From Acidisoma sp. PAMC 29798 (lineage in GTDB: Bacteria > Pseudomonadota > Alphaproteobacteria > Acetobacterales > Acetobacteraceae), in the NCBI RefSeq assembly GCF_030252425.1, contig NZ_CP126994.1, forward strand, positions 1,178,001-1,242,000: DNA of 64,000 nucleotides, read 5' to 3'. Both the position numbers and the translations under genes were made by a program. Numbering within the stretch: the stretch's first letter is position 1; each line of letters opens with the position of its first letter. Under the pieces are notes generated by a model. It was not told the DNA's origin. It saw only the letters and a program-made list of their open reading frames with translations, and searched no databases. Of this stretch, positions 49,399-58,000 are shown piece after piece.

Positions 49399-50631
49399 AT
49401 GAGCGGGATGACATCGACACTGCGGAGTGAACCGCCCGAGGTCGGGGCGCCGAGAACCTCGCCGGCTTGGGAGGTCTTCAGGGTCTTCCTGAGGCTCGGC
49501 TGCACCAGCTTCGGCGGGCCGATTGCGCATCTCGGTTATTTCCGCGCCGCCTTCGTGGAGCGCAGACAGTGGTTGGACGAGCCGACCTATGCTGACATCG
49601 TCGCTCTGTGCCAGTTCCTGCCTGGTCCCGCGAGCAGCCAGGTCGCGGTCAGCCTCGGCATTCTCCGTGCCGGTCTGCCCGGGGGCCTCGCGGCCTGGCT
49701 CGGCTTCACCTTGCCCTCGGCCATTGCACTGATCTTCTTTGCCTACGGGATCGGCCATGGGGGTGCCGCAGGGGCAGGTGTCCCGGCCTGGCTGCACGGC
49801 CTGATGATCGTCGCGGTCGCGGTGGTCGCTCAGGCGGTCTACGGCATGGCGCGGACGCTCTGCCCCGATCGGTCACGCGCAACCCTCATGGTCGCGGCGG
49901 CGGCCATCATGCTGCTGATGCCGGGCGCCTGGACTCAGATCGGCGTCTTGCTCCTCGGCGCCGTCATCGGGGCCATCGCGATGCGGCAGCCCGTGGTGGC
50001 GGTTCCTGGCTGCTTGACCTTCGGGCTGAGCCGTATGCTTGCCGCGATGTCTCTCGTGAGCTTCGTCGCGTTGCTGTTTCTGCTGCCGCTGGCGGCCACG
50101 CAAAACCACGTGCTCGATCTTGTAGCGCGGTTCTACCGCGCCGGCGCCCTTGTGTTCGGGGGCGGTCATGTCGTGCTCCCATTGCTTCAGCAAGCCGTGG
50201 TGCCGCCTGGCTGGATTGACGATGGCCGCTTCCTCGCGGGGTACGGCGCGGCCCAGGCCGTGCCCGGTCCGTTGTTCACCTTCGCGGCCTATCTCGGCGC
50301 CGCCATGGGACCGCGACCGAACGGCGTTTTGGGTGGCGTGCTCTGCCTGATCGCGATCTATGTGCCGTCCCTGCTGCTGCTCATTGGCGTCTTGCCATTC
50401 TGGGATGGGCTGCGGCGCCGCGCGGGGGTGCAGGCGGTGTTGCGCGGTGTGAACGCCGCGGTCGTCGGTGTCCTGCTCGCGGCGCTCTACACGCCGGTCT
50501 GGACCAGCGCCGTGCGCAGGCCGGCGGATGTCGCGATCGCCTTCGTGGCTTTTCTGCTTCTCGTCATCTGGCGCATACCGGCCTGGGCGGTGGTTATTCT
50601 GGGTGCTGCGACGGCGGCGATCATCGCTTAG
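49399..50631 (+). CDS. chrA: Chromate transporter, ChrA family (long type)
   Basis: A 410-residue membrane protein with two homologous CHR domains. The first contains FLRLGCTSFGGPIAHLGYFR and ALCQFLPGPASSQVAVSLG; the second contains FYRAGALVFGGGHVVLPLLQQ and FLAGYGAAQAVPGPLFTFAAYLGA, both hallmark motifs. It exports chromate and gives resistance or perhaps handles sulfate-like anions. The start may be ATG 49399 or 49408; neither has a strong ribosome site. It stands alone, divergent from the secreted hypothetical gene. The 160-bp region after its stop (50632-50794) has no recognisable element. Confidence 0.93.
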   Translation: MSGMTSTLRSEPPEVGAPRTSPAWEVFRVFLRLGCTSFGGPIAHLGYFRAAFVERRQWLDEPTYADIVALCQFLPGPASSQVAVSLGILRAGLPGGLAAWLGFTLPSAIALIFFAYGIGHGGAAGAGVPAWLHGLMIVAVAVVAQAVYGMARTLCPDRSRATLMVAAAAIMLLMPGAWTQIGVLLLGAVIGAIAMRQPVVAVPGCLTFGLSRMLAAMSLVSFVALLFLLPLAATQNHVLDLVARFYRAGALVFGGGHVVLPLLQQAVVPPGWIDDGRFLAGYGAAQAVPGPLFTFAAYLGAAMGPRPNGVLGGVLCLIAIYVPSLLLLIGVLPFWDGLRRRAGVQAVLRGVNAAVVGVLLAALYTPVWTSAVRRPADVAIAFVAFLLLVIWRIPAWAVVILGAATAAIIA

Positions 50632-50794
50632 TCACGAAGCCGCTGCGCTGATCTCGCAACTCGGTCACACGCGATCCCCGTTAGACGTTCTCCGCCGTCC
50701 AAAGGTCGAAGGGCAGCAGCACCTGTTGAAGGCGGGTGGCGTTTCGCCCGTCGCCGCTCATCACTGACCGGCTGCCGGGGGATGGCCACGCAGC

Positions 50795-51850
50795 CTAGTT
50801 GCAGTTGTATTTCGTATAAAGCCGGATCTTCGTCGGATTGATGATCGGAACGCTGCCCTGCCTTAAATAACTGGTGATCGCGTCGATGCTGAGGGCGACT
50901 TCCTGATCGAGATCGTGCCCGACCACCACATCCATTTCGCTCGATTCCAGCAGCATGCGCGAATTGGTATTCAGTTCGTGGCCGATGAACACGATGCTAC
51001 CCTGCAACCCGGTATCGCGAAGCGCCCGCGCGACGCCGAGATTGCCGCCCGCGACATTATAGATACCGACGGGCGCACCGTTTTTGCGAACATAGTCGCG
51101 CACGTTGCGATAGGAATACTCCTGACTATCGTTCGAATTGACCCTTTCCTGCACTTCTAGGTTCGGAAATTCAGCGCGTAGGACACGGCGAAAGCCAAGC
51201 TCGCGCTCCTCCTGCGAACGATAGGATGCGCTGATGACGAGCAGAATCTTACCCGTCGTGCCGCCCAGGAAGCGACCCATTAAATAGGCCGCCGTCGCGC
51301 CAGCACTGGTCTGATCACTGCCGACATACGCCATCCGATCGGAGGTCGGGAGATCCGTTGTTGCGCAAACAACGGGTACGCCGCGCGCGATGACGCTTCG
51401 CACCGCGCGATTGATGGCAAGCGCCTCACGGGCCACGATCACCAATCCATCCGCCGTTTCCCCCGCCGCCTCTATCGAGCGTGCCAATTCCAGCGGATCG
51501 ACGGCGTCGGTCTCGATGCCTTGGAAGGTGCAGGAAACCTCGGGATGCGCCGAGGCATAGGTCATCATCGCCTCTTCAAGCGATCGATTGAAGCTGGCGC
51601 CGGAATCACTGAAAAACGTGATCTTCGGCGCACGGAGGCGGCTGGTATTGGGCGTTTCTCCCAAAGCGGCCAAGGCTTCCATCACCTTGATGCGCGTCGC
51701 TTCCCGAACGCCGGCACGATTGTTGATGACACGATCCACTGTCGCAGTGCCGAGGCCCGTCGCTTCCGCGATCGTTCTGATCGTGGGTCCACGCCAGGAC
51801 TTGGCGAGCGGGACCGAAACGTCCGTATGAGGGTGATCTGCCACGGCCAA
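50795..51850 (-). CDS. LacI-family transcriptional regulator
   Basis: A 351-residue regulator. The helix-turn-helix is at about residues 23-42 (TIRTIAEATGLGTATVDRVINNR), with a hinge (RIKVMEALAALG) and a periplasmic-binding-protein-like effector domain. It is divergent from an ABC sugar-importer operon, which it most likely represses. The start is TTG 51850 or GTG 51844; the latter would remove only two residues. The effector is unknown but would be the sugar/polyol imported by the operon. Confidence 0.92.
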   Translation of the reverse strand: MAVADHPHTDVSVPLAKSWRGPTIRTIAEATGLGTATVDRVINNRAGVREATRIKVMEALAALGETPNTSRLRAPKITFFSDSGASFNRSLEEAMMTYASAHPEVSCTFQGIETDAVDPLELARSIEAAGETADGLVIVAREALAINRAVRSVIARGVPVVCATTDLPTSDRMAYVGSDQTSAGATAAYLMGRFLGGTTGKILLVISASYRSQEERELGFRRVLRAEFPNLEVQERVNSNDSQEYSYRNVRDYVRKNGAPVGIYNVAGGNLGVARALRDTGLQGSIVFIGHELNTNSRMLLESSEMDVVVGHDLDQEVALSIDAITSYLRQGSVPIINPTKIRLYTKYNCN

Positions 51851-51941
51851 TGTCTATGATGGCTTTCACATCATGTCAAAGGTGGTTTTCGGACGTGAAA
51901 CAGCCCCGACACGTGATAATCCGAACGTTTGGCGCAATAAC

Positions 51942-51980
51942 GCATCTTATGATGCAGTGCAGCGGTGCATTCCGCATCAT
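51942..51980. promoter_or_regulatory. Candidate LacI-type operator: nested GCATC/GATGC repeats
   Basis: GCATC (51942-51946), GATGC (51951-51955) and GCATCAT (51974-51980) form overlapping inverted repeats with a TTAT loop and a longer 18-base gap. A further ATGATG...CATCAT repeat lies near the LacI gene start (51857-51876). The region is AT-richer than its flanks and sits about 160-190 bp upstream of the binding-protein gene. Operator function is inference from location and symmetry. Confidence 0.4.
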
Positions 51981-52135
51981 TGCGATTTACAGAATGGGGT
52001 GGCTATGGTTTGATGGGGCGTCAAGGGCAACCATCGATCCAGCGGACATGCCCGCTTACGTGCCATCGTTAGACCCATCCAAAGCTGCTGTGACCGGGCA
52101 TCAAGCGCGGCGCAATCCGGGAGAAGGACACCACA

Positions 52136-53095
52136 ATGATTTCCATCCAGAAGAAAGCTCTGCTGGCTATGGTGAGCGCCGCCGCACTCGGCGCCGCGTT
52201 CATGGCCCCGGGTGTCGCGTCCGCCGCCGCCCCGGCACATTACACCTTCGCGATGATCACGCATGGCCAGCCCGGAGATACCTTCTGGGACATCATTCGC
52301 AAGGGTGCCAATGCGGCCGCCATCAAGGACAATGTGAAGCTGATCTATCTTGCCAACCCGACCGCATCGGGTGAGGCGCAGCTCATCGTCAATGTCTTGC
52401 AGCAAAATGTCGATGGCATCGCCCTGACACTTGCGTTTCCGGATTCGCTTGAGCCGATGGTCAAGAAGGCGATCGACGCGAAGGTGCCCGTCGTCGGGTT
52501 CAACGCTGGCGGTGACAATTGGAAGCAGGCTGGCCTGATGTCCTATGTCGGCCAGGACGAAACGGTGGCCGGTGAGGCTGTCGGTGAGAAGCTGAACACC
52601 GAAGGTGTCAAAAGCGCGATCTGCGTCGATCAGCAACAGGGCGCGGTGCAGCTTGAGGCCCGTTGCGACGGCATCAAGAAGAGCTTCAAGGGCAATCTCT
52701 TCGTGCTCTATGTGCCGGGTTATGACATGGCGAGCGCGCAATCCCGCATCGTCGCGAAATTGCAGCAAGACTCGACCATCGGTTATGTCGTGACGCTGGG
52801 CGCGCCTTTCGCACCAACGGCCCTGCAGGCTGTCGCGATGTCCGGCAGCAAGGCAAAGGTCGGCACTTTCGATCTGACACCGCGCGCCACCTCGCTCATC
52901 AAGGCCGGCCAGTTGCAATGGGCTGTCGATCAGCAGCCTTATGTGGAGGGCTATGAGGCCGTTGATCTGCTGTGGCTCTACAAGACCAATGGCGATGTCG
53001 TTGGCGGCGGCGGCCCCGTGCTGACCGGACCGACCTTCGTCGACAGCACGAATGTCGATGATGTCGCGCGGTTCGCGAAGACGGGCACGCGCTAA
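52136..53095 (+). CDS. Sugar/polyol ABC transporter periplasmic binding protein
   Basis: Type I (RbsB-like) periplasmic binding protein, 319 residues. Signal peptide ends APGVASAAA. Typical text: FAMITHGQPGDTFWDIIRKGANAAA, then VDGIALTLAFPDSLEPMVKKAIDAKVPVVGFNAGGDNW. ATG 52136 follows GGAGAAGGACACCACA. It is the first gene of a LacI-controlled operon with permease, ATPase and two dehydrogenases. The cargo is a monosaccharide or cyclitol; the aromatic and acidic pocket residues are not diagnostic by eye. Confidence 0.93.
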   Translation: MISIQKKALLAMVSAAALGAAFMAPGVASAAAPAHYTFAMITHGQPGDTFWDIIRKGANAAAIKDNVKLIYLANPTASGEAQLIVNVLQQNVDGIALTLAFPDSLEPMVKKAIDAKVPVVGFNAGGDNWKQAGLMSYVGQDETVAGEAVGEKLNTEGVKSAICVDQQQGAVQLEARCDGIKKSFKGNLFVLYVPGYDMASAQSRIVAKLQQDSTIGYVVTLGAPFAPTALQAVAMSGSKAKVGTFDLTPRATSLIKAGQLQWAVDQQPYVEGYEAVDLLWLYKTNGDVVGGGGPVLTGPTFVDSTNVDDVARFAKTGTR

Positions 53096-53152
53096 GCAGC
53101 GAGTGGTATGGGCCGGATAATGTCAGTCGGTACAAGCCGCGATGGAGGAAGC

Positions 53153-54202
53153 GTGACAACAGTCACACAGGGTGTCGCACCGCCGCTCGCGCGCCGTCAG
53201 GTTGCGCCTCAGGCCTTATGGAAGAAGGTGCTGAAGCGGCCTGAGGTCGGGGCCTTGGGTGGTGTGATCCTTGTTTTCGTCTTCTTCTACTGCATTGCGC
53301 CGCCATTCCGGCAATTGGCTGCCTTTACCACCATTCTGTACCAGTCGGCGACTTTGGGGATTCCTGCGGTCGCCGTCGCCCTCCTGATGATCGGCGGTGA
53401 ATTCGATTTGAGCGCCGGGGTGGCCGTCACCACCTCGTCGCTCGCCGCTGCCATCTTCGCGACGCAAGTTTTCGGCAATGTCTGGGCCGGTGTCGCCGTG
53501 GCCCTCGTGGTGTCCCTCGCGATCGGTGCTTTGAACGGCTATCTTCTCGTCAAGACGAAGCTGCACAGCTTCCTTGTCACGCTCTCGACGTTTCTGATGC
53601 TCCAAGGCCTCAACATCGCCATCACGAAACTCGTGACAGGCAGTGTGGCGACCGACGACATCAGCACCATGGCGGGCTTCAATTCCGCGCATGCCGTCTT
53701 CGCCTCCAGCATCACCATCGGCAAAGTCAATCTGAGCATTGCCATTCTCTACTGGGTGATCTTCGCGCTGATCGGAACTTGGGTGCTGCTGCGCACGCGC
53801 GTCGGCAACTGGATCTTCGCCGTGGGCGGGCAGGGTGACAGTGCCCGCGCCGTGGGCATTCCCGTGAAGAAGGTGAAGATCGGCCTGTTCATGCTCGTGG
53901 GTTTCGCGGTCTGGTTCACCGGCATGCATATGCTGTTTGCCTATGACACCGTGCAATCTGGTGCTGGTATCGGCAATGAACTGCTGTATATCGCCTCGGC
54001 CGTGGTCGGCGGTTGCCTACTCACCGGCGGCTATGGCTCGGCGGCCGGTTCCGCACTGGGCGCCTTCATCTTCGGCATGACGACCGAAGGCGTGATCTAT
54101 GCCGATTGGGACCCCGATTGGTTCATGTATTTCGTCGGCGCCATGCTGCTACTGGCGACCGTGTTCAATGGCTGGCTGCGTGCCCGCGCAAGTTCGAGGT
54201 AA
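53153..54202 (+). CDS. Sugar ABC transporter permease (FrcC/RbsC type)
   Basis: Membrane permease of about 350 residues with some nine helices. Text typical of the CUT2 family: [19 protein letters not shown] (the substrate-path motif), [28 protein letters not shown] and [26 protein letters not shown]. The start is GTG 53153, four bases after GGAGG; GTG- or ATG-initiated extensions from 53108 or 53120 are possible. One permease gene is present, so the channel is a homodimer. Confidence 0.92.
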   Translation: MTTVTQGVAPPLARRQVAPQALWKKVLKRPEVGALGGVILVFVFFYCIAPPFRQLAAFTTILYQSATLGIPAVAVALLMIGGEFDLSAGVAVTTSSLAAAIFATQVFGNVWAGVAVALVVSLAIGALNGYLLVKTKLHSFLVTLSTFLMLQGLNIAITKLVTGSVATDDISTMAGFNSAHAVFASSITIGKVNLSIAILYWVIFALIGTWVLLRTRVGNWIFAVGGQGDSARAVGIPVKKVKIGLFMLVGFAVWFTGMHMLFAYDTVQSGAGIGNELLYIASAVVGGCLLTGGYGSAAGSALGAFIFGMTTEGVIYADWDPDWFMYFVGAMLLLATVFNGWLRARASSR

Positions 54203-54208
54203 TCGACA

Positions 54209-55021
54209 ATGGCCAGTCATGCCGCACCCATCATCGAACTCAAAAACGTCGGCAAAAGCTACGGCAGCTTCACCGCTCTCAAGGATGTCAACCTCGCCGT
54301 ACGCCAAGGCGAAGTCACCTGTATCCTAGGCGATAATGGCGCTGGAAAATCGACGCTCATCAGCATCATCGCCGGACTGCATGCTCATGATGAAGGCACC
54401 TATTCGGTCGATGGCAAGCCGATGCACTTCCGGTCGCCGCGAGAGGCGCTCGATCTCGGAATTTCCGCCGTCTATCAGACGCTCGCCATGGTGCCGCTCC
54501 TCTCGATCTGGCGGAATTTCTTTCTCGGTTCTGAACTCATGAAGGGCGCGGGGCCATTTCGCCGGCTTGATGTCGCGACCATGTGTGACACGACCGATGC
54601 GGAATTGCGGCGCATGGGCATTAACGTGACCGATCTGGAGCAGCCCGTCGGCACGCTGTCGGGTGGCCAGCGCCAGGTCGTGGCGATTGCGCGCGCAATC
54701 CATTTCGGCGCCCGCGTGCTCATCCTCGATGAGCCGACGGCAGCGCTCGGCGTGACGCAATCCGGCATCGTTTTGCGCTACATCGCGCAAGCAGCGCGCG
54801 AGCAGGGCATCGGCGTGATCTTCATTACGCATAATCCGCATCATGCCTATATGGTTGGCGACCATTTCATGGTCTTGGCGCGTGGCGAGGTGGAGCTGGA
54901 TGCACCGCGCTCGGAGCTCAGCCTCGACGCCCTCATGTTCCACATGGCCGGCGGCGCAGGCTTGAACGCGCTCCAGCATGAGCTGCATCGCGGGGAACCG
55001 CCGGCCGCTGCGGCTCATTGA
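54209..55021 (+). CDS. Sugar ABC transporter ATP-binding protein, single-domain (FrcA-like)
   Basis: ATPase of 270 residues with one nucleotide-binding domain, unlike the double-domain RbsA/MglA. Walker [12 protein letters not shown] is near residue 41, the signature [13 protein letters not shown] near 150, and Walker [13 protein letters not shown] near 170. The switch His is in [12 protein letters not shown]. This size and motif text resemble FrcA of the fructose FrcBCA system in Sinorhizobium. It starts six bases after the permease stop. Confidence 0.95.
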   Translation: MASHAAPIIELKNVGKSYGSFTALKDVNLAVRQGEVTCILGDNGAGKSTLISIIAGLHAHDEGTYSVDGKPMHFRSPREALDLGISAVYQTLAMVPLLSIWRNFFLGSELMKGAGPFRRLDVATMCDTTDAELRRMGINVTDLEQPVGTLSGGQRQVVAIARAIHFGARVLILDEPTAALGVTQSGIVLRYIAQAAREQGIGVIFITHNPHHAYMVGDHFMVLARGEVELDAPRSELSLDALMFHMAGGAGLNALQHELHRGEPPAAAAH

Positions 55022-55057
55022 ATCTCCACTGTCGATGCGCCTCAGGGATAAATCGGA

Positions 55058-56062
55058 ATGACCGTGAATGTCGGGCTGATCGGTTGCGGCATCATGGGAA
55101 CCGATCACGCCATCATCCTGCGTCGCATGGTGGCCGGCGCGCGGTTGGTCGCCGTGCAAGATGCCTTTGCGCAGCGCGCGGAAAGTCTCGCCGCGCGCTT
55201 CACCGGTTTGCATGTGCATGCAACGCCGGAAGCCTTGATCGCCGATCCCAATGTTCATGCCGTGGTGGTGGCCTCCGCCGACGACAGCCATGCGGGCTAT
55301 GTCCTGGCCTGCATCCGTGCCGGTAAGCCCGTCTTGTGCGAGAAGCCACTCGCAGCGTCCAATGACGCTTGCCGGGAGATCGTTGCCGCCGAATTGGCGT
55401 ATGGCAAGCGTCTCGTTCAGGTCGGATTCATGCGGCGCTTCGACCCCGGCTATGTCACGATGCGCGATACGCTGCGCAGCGGCAGTCTTGGCAAGCCGAT
55501 CTTCCTGCATTGCGTCCATCGCAACAAGATTGCGCCGGACTACATCACCTCGGATCTCGTCATCGCCAATTCTGCGGTACATGAGATGGATGTGGCGCGT
55601 TTTCTGCTCGATGAGGAATTCGCCGCCGTGACGGTGATCAGCGCGCGTGCGAGCCGGCTGTCCTCGCAACGTCAGCCGCAATTCGTGGTGCTGGAGACGG
55701 TGGCGGGCGTCGTCGTCACTGTCGAAATCTCGCCCGATGCCCAATATGGCTATGACGTGCAGGGCGAGCTTGTCTGTGAGGACGGGTCCATGTCTCTCGC
55801 ACCCGTGCCGAACGTGACACTCCGCAAAGCTGGACATAGCGGTTTTGTCGTGGAGGAGGATTGGCGCACGCGCTTCGCGGACGCCTATCGCCTGCAAGCC
55901 TGCGCATGGATCGAGGCAATCCAAACCGGGCGACCCACGGGGTCCAGCGCCTGGGACGGCTATGCAGCTTCGGTCACAGCCTATACCGCTCTCGACGCTC
56001 TGAAATCACGTCAGAGAACAGCTATTCACCTGGAGGCGCGTCCTGCGTTGTATGATCAATGA
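55058..56062 (+). CDS. Gfo/Idh/MocA family oxidoreductase (inositol 2-dehydrogenase-like)
   Basis: NAD(P)-dependent dehydrogenase, 334 residues. The N-terminal Rossmann motif is GLIGCGIMGTDHA, then the family's EKPLA motif (LCEKPLAASND) near residue 95, and the catalytic region with HEMDVARFLLDEEF. It likely oxidises a sugar, polyol or inositol imported by the adjacent transporter. It is 36 bp after the ATPase and overlaps the next gene (ATGA), so it is in the same operon. Confidence 0.92.
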   Translation: MTVNVGLIGCGIMGTDHAIILRRMVAGARLVAVQDAFAQRAESLAARFTGLHVHATPEALIADPNVHAVVVASADDSHAGYVLACIRAGKPVLCEKPLAASNDACREIVAAELAYGKRLVQVGFMRRFDPGYVTMRDTLRSGSLGKPIFLHCVHRNKIAPDYITSDLVIANSAVHEMDVARFLLDEEFAAVTVISARASRLSSQRQPQFVVLETVAGVVVTVEISPDAQYGYDVQGELVCEDGSMSLAPVPNVTLRKAGHSGFVVEEDWRTRFADAYRLQACAWIEAIQTGRPTGSSAWDGYAASVTAYTALDALKSRQRTAIHLEARPALYDQ

Positions 56063-56868
56063 ACGATATGTCCGGCAAGGTTGCGGTCGTGACCGGCGGC
56101 ACGCAGGGGCTTGGTGCTGCCATCGCGCGCGAATTCGCGCGGCGTCATGCGGCGGGTTTGGTCATTTGCGGGCGCAATGTTGAACGCGGCCATGCCGTTG
56201 CCGCCTCAATTGAGGCAGAAACACACACCCGCACCGTCTTCGTGCAAGTCGATCTCGGGGATGTGGAGTCCTGCCGGGCCATTATGGCGGAAGCCGATCG
56301 CGTTTTCGGCCGCGTCGATACGCTGGTGAATGCGGCGGGTAGTACCGATCGCGGTACGATCCTCGACACCTCGCCGGAATTGTTCGATCAAATCTTCGCC
56401 GTCAATGTGCGCGCGCCGTTCTTTCTAATGCAGGACGCCATCCTGCTGATGCGGCGCGACGGGATCGAAGGCACCATTGTCAATATCGGCTCGATGTCCG
56501 CCATGGCCGGCCAGCCTTTCATCGCCGCCTATTGCGCCTCCAAGGGTGCCCTCGCCACCCTCACGCGCAACACCGCCTATGCGCTGCTGCGCAACCGCAT
56601 TCGCGTCAACGGGCTGAACATCGGCTGGATGGCGTCGGACGGCGAAGATCGCATTCAGCGCGAGTTCCACGGCGCCCCGGCGGATTGGTTGGAGGCAGCG
56701 GCACGCGGCCAACCCCAGGGGCGGTTGATCGATCCCGCCGAAGTCGCGCGTGCGGTTGCTTTCCTCGCCAGTCCCGAGTCCGGCCTCATGACGGGTTCAG
56801 TGATCGAATACGACCAGGCCGTATGGGGCGCCTATGACTCGTCACCGGCGCCGGTCGCGCCCATGTAA
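56059..56868 (+). CDS. Short-chain dehydrogenase/reductase (SDR)
   Basis: Classical SDR of 269 residues. Cofactor motif TGGTQGLGAAIA near residue 12, NAAG near 91, and catalytic YCASK (YxxxK) with the upstream Ser in NIGSMSAMAGQ. It starts within the stop codon of the Gfo/Idh gene (ATGA). As part of the LacI-controlled operon it probably oxidises the same sugar or an intermediate; the exact substrate is unknown. Confidence 0.92.
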   Translation: MNDMSGKVAVVTGGTQGLGAAIAREFARRHAAGLVICGRNVERGHAVAASIEAETHTRTVFVQVDLGDVESCRAIMAEADRVFGRVDTLVNAAGSTDRGTILDTSPELFDQIFAVNVRAPFFLMQDAILLMRRDGIEGTIVNIGSMSAMAGQPFIAAYCASKGALATLTRNTAYALLRNRIRVNGLNIGWMASDGEDRIQREFHGAPADWLEAAARGQPQGRLIDPAEVARAVAFLASPESGLMTGSVIEYDQAVWGAYDSSPAPVAPM

Positions 56869-56960
56869 GGGCTTGATCCATATCAAGGTCCTTGACGCGG
56901 CAACCGCCTAAGCCTGGGTCGTGAGATAGCATATCCACACCCAGGGAGCGCTCGGAAGCG

Positions 56961-57413
56961 ATGAGACCGATCGACGTGAGCGAGATGATGACCAGGGCCG
57001 TTTATACGGTTTTGCCCGAAGCGACCGTGTCCGAGGTCGCGAAGCTGCTCGTCGGCCACGCGATCAGCGCGCTTCCAGTCTGTGATGCGAGCGGCGCGCT
57101 GGTTGGGATCATCAGTGAAGGTGACCTTCTACGCCCCTTTACGGAGAGCAAGGCGCTCAAGCGCGCGTCCTGGCTCAATCTTTTGGCCGAAGGCTCCGAT
57201 CTCGCACCGGAATTTCTCGCCTTCATCAAGCAGGAGCAATGGACGGTCGGTCAATTGATGACGCATCGGGTCGTGACTACGACCGAGGCCATGAGTTTAT
57301 CGGGGCTCGCGGAGCTCCTGACGACGCATCACATTAAACGCGTGCCGGTTTTGCGCGATGGCCGCCTCGTCGGCATCGTCAGTCGCTCGGACATCGTGCG
57401 CGCTATCGCTTAA
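56961..57413 (+). CDS. CBS-domain protein (tandem pair)
   Basis: A stand-alone 150-residue protein of two CBS motifs: VSEVAKLLVGHAISALPVCDASGALVGIISEGDLLRP and LSGLAELLTTHHIKRVPVLRDGRLVGIVSRSDIVRA. Such pairs bind adenine nucleotides and act as energy sensors or regulate partner proteins. No fusion partner is present; the target is unknown. Its stop overlaps the stop of the convergent phosphatase gene by three to four bases. A 92-bp gap separates it from the SDR gene. Confidence 0.9.
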   Translation: MRPIDVSEMMTRAVYTVLPEATVSEVAKLLVGHAISALPVCDASGALVGIISEGDLLRPFTESKALKRASWLNLLAEGSDLAPEFLAFIKQEQWTVGQLMTHRVVTTTEAMSLSGLAELLTTHHIKRVPVLRDGRLVGIVSRSDIVRAIA

Positions 57414-57988
57414 AGCGCGAGCGCGGCGCTGATTTCGCGTGCCCGCCCGCAATCCTCCATGAACGCCGCGATATGCGGGCGGCGTTCCATCTGCAGCCGA
57501 TGCAGCGCGCTGGTTGCGGCAACAAGCGTGCCCTGCCGCCCGAGACTCGCATCACCGACTTCCATCAACCGGATATTTGGCCAGGCCTTTTCTCGAATGC
57601 CGTGAACCATCGCGAGGATACCCTCCGCCGAAAGGTCCGGCATCGCCTGGGCGAGGATCAGCGCCATCGATGCCGTGGAGCGCGAAATGCCGGCGTGGCA
57701 ATGCACCAGCAGATGCGCGCGCGACTTCGGCTCGGTCATCAGATTGCGTCCGAAGGCGAGGAGCTGTTCGACATGCGCGGCCTGCGGCGCCAGCTTGCCG
57801 GGTGTTTCATCCACGATGTCATCGAAGCGCAGTTCTAGCTTCTCATGCTCACCAAAGGTGCCGAAAGCTTCGGGCACGGGATGATCGGGGTCGAGGATTG
57901 ACAGCACATGGCTGGCGCCGAGTGCGCCATGGCCATCCAACTCCTCGATGCCGCAGACCGTGATGCCGAAGGGGGGTGCTTGGGTCAT
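57410..57988 (-). CDS. Dual-specificity / tyrosine phosphatase-like protein
   Basis: Cysteine phosphatase of 192 residues. The P-loop is HCHAGISRS (CX5R; C97 and R103), with a probable general acid Asp in FDDIVDETPG (about residues 56-63). The rest is helical. It could act on phosphoprotein or phosphoinositide substrates; none can be assigned. It converges with the CBS gene and lies 12 bp downstream of dnaE2 on the same strand. Confidence 0.88.
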   Translation of the reverse strand: MTQAPPFGITVCGIEELDGHGALGASHVLSILDPDHPVPEAFGTFGEHEKLELRFDDIVDETPGKLAPQAAHVEQLLAFGRNLMTEPKSRAHLLVHCHAGISRSTASMALILAQAMPDLSAEGILAMVHGIREKAWPNIRLMEVGDASLGRQGTLVAATSALHRLQMERRPHIAAFMEDCGRAREISAALAL

Positions 57989-58000
57989 GGTGTTATCCTA

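Noticed and set aside
54326-55924. 532-codon minus-strand frame opposite the ABC ATPase and the Gfo/Idh gene
   Set aside because: Shadow frame with low-complexity His/Arg-rich translation.
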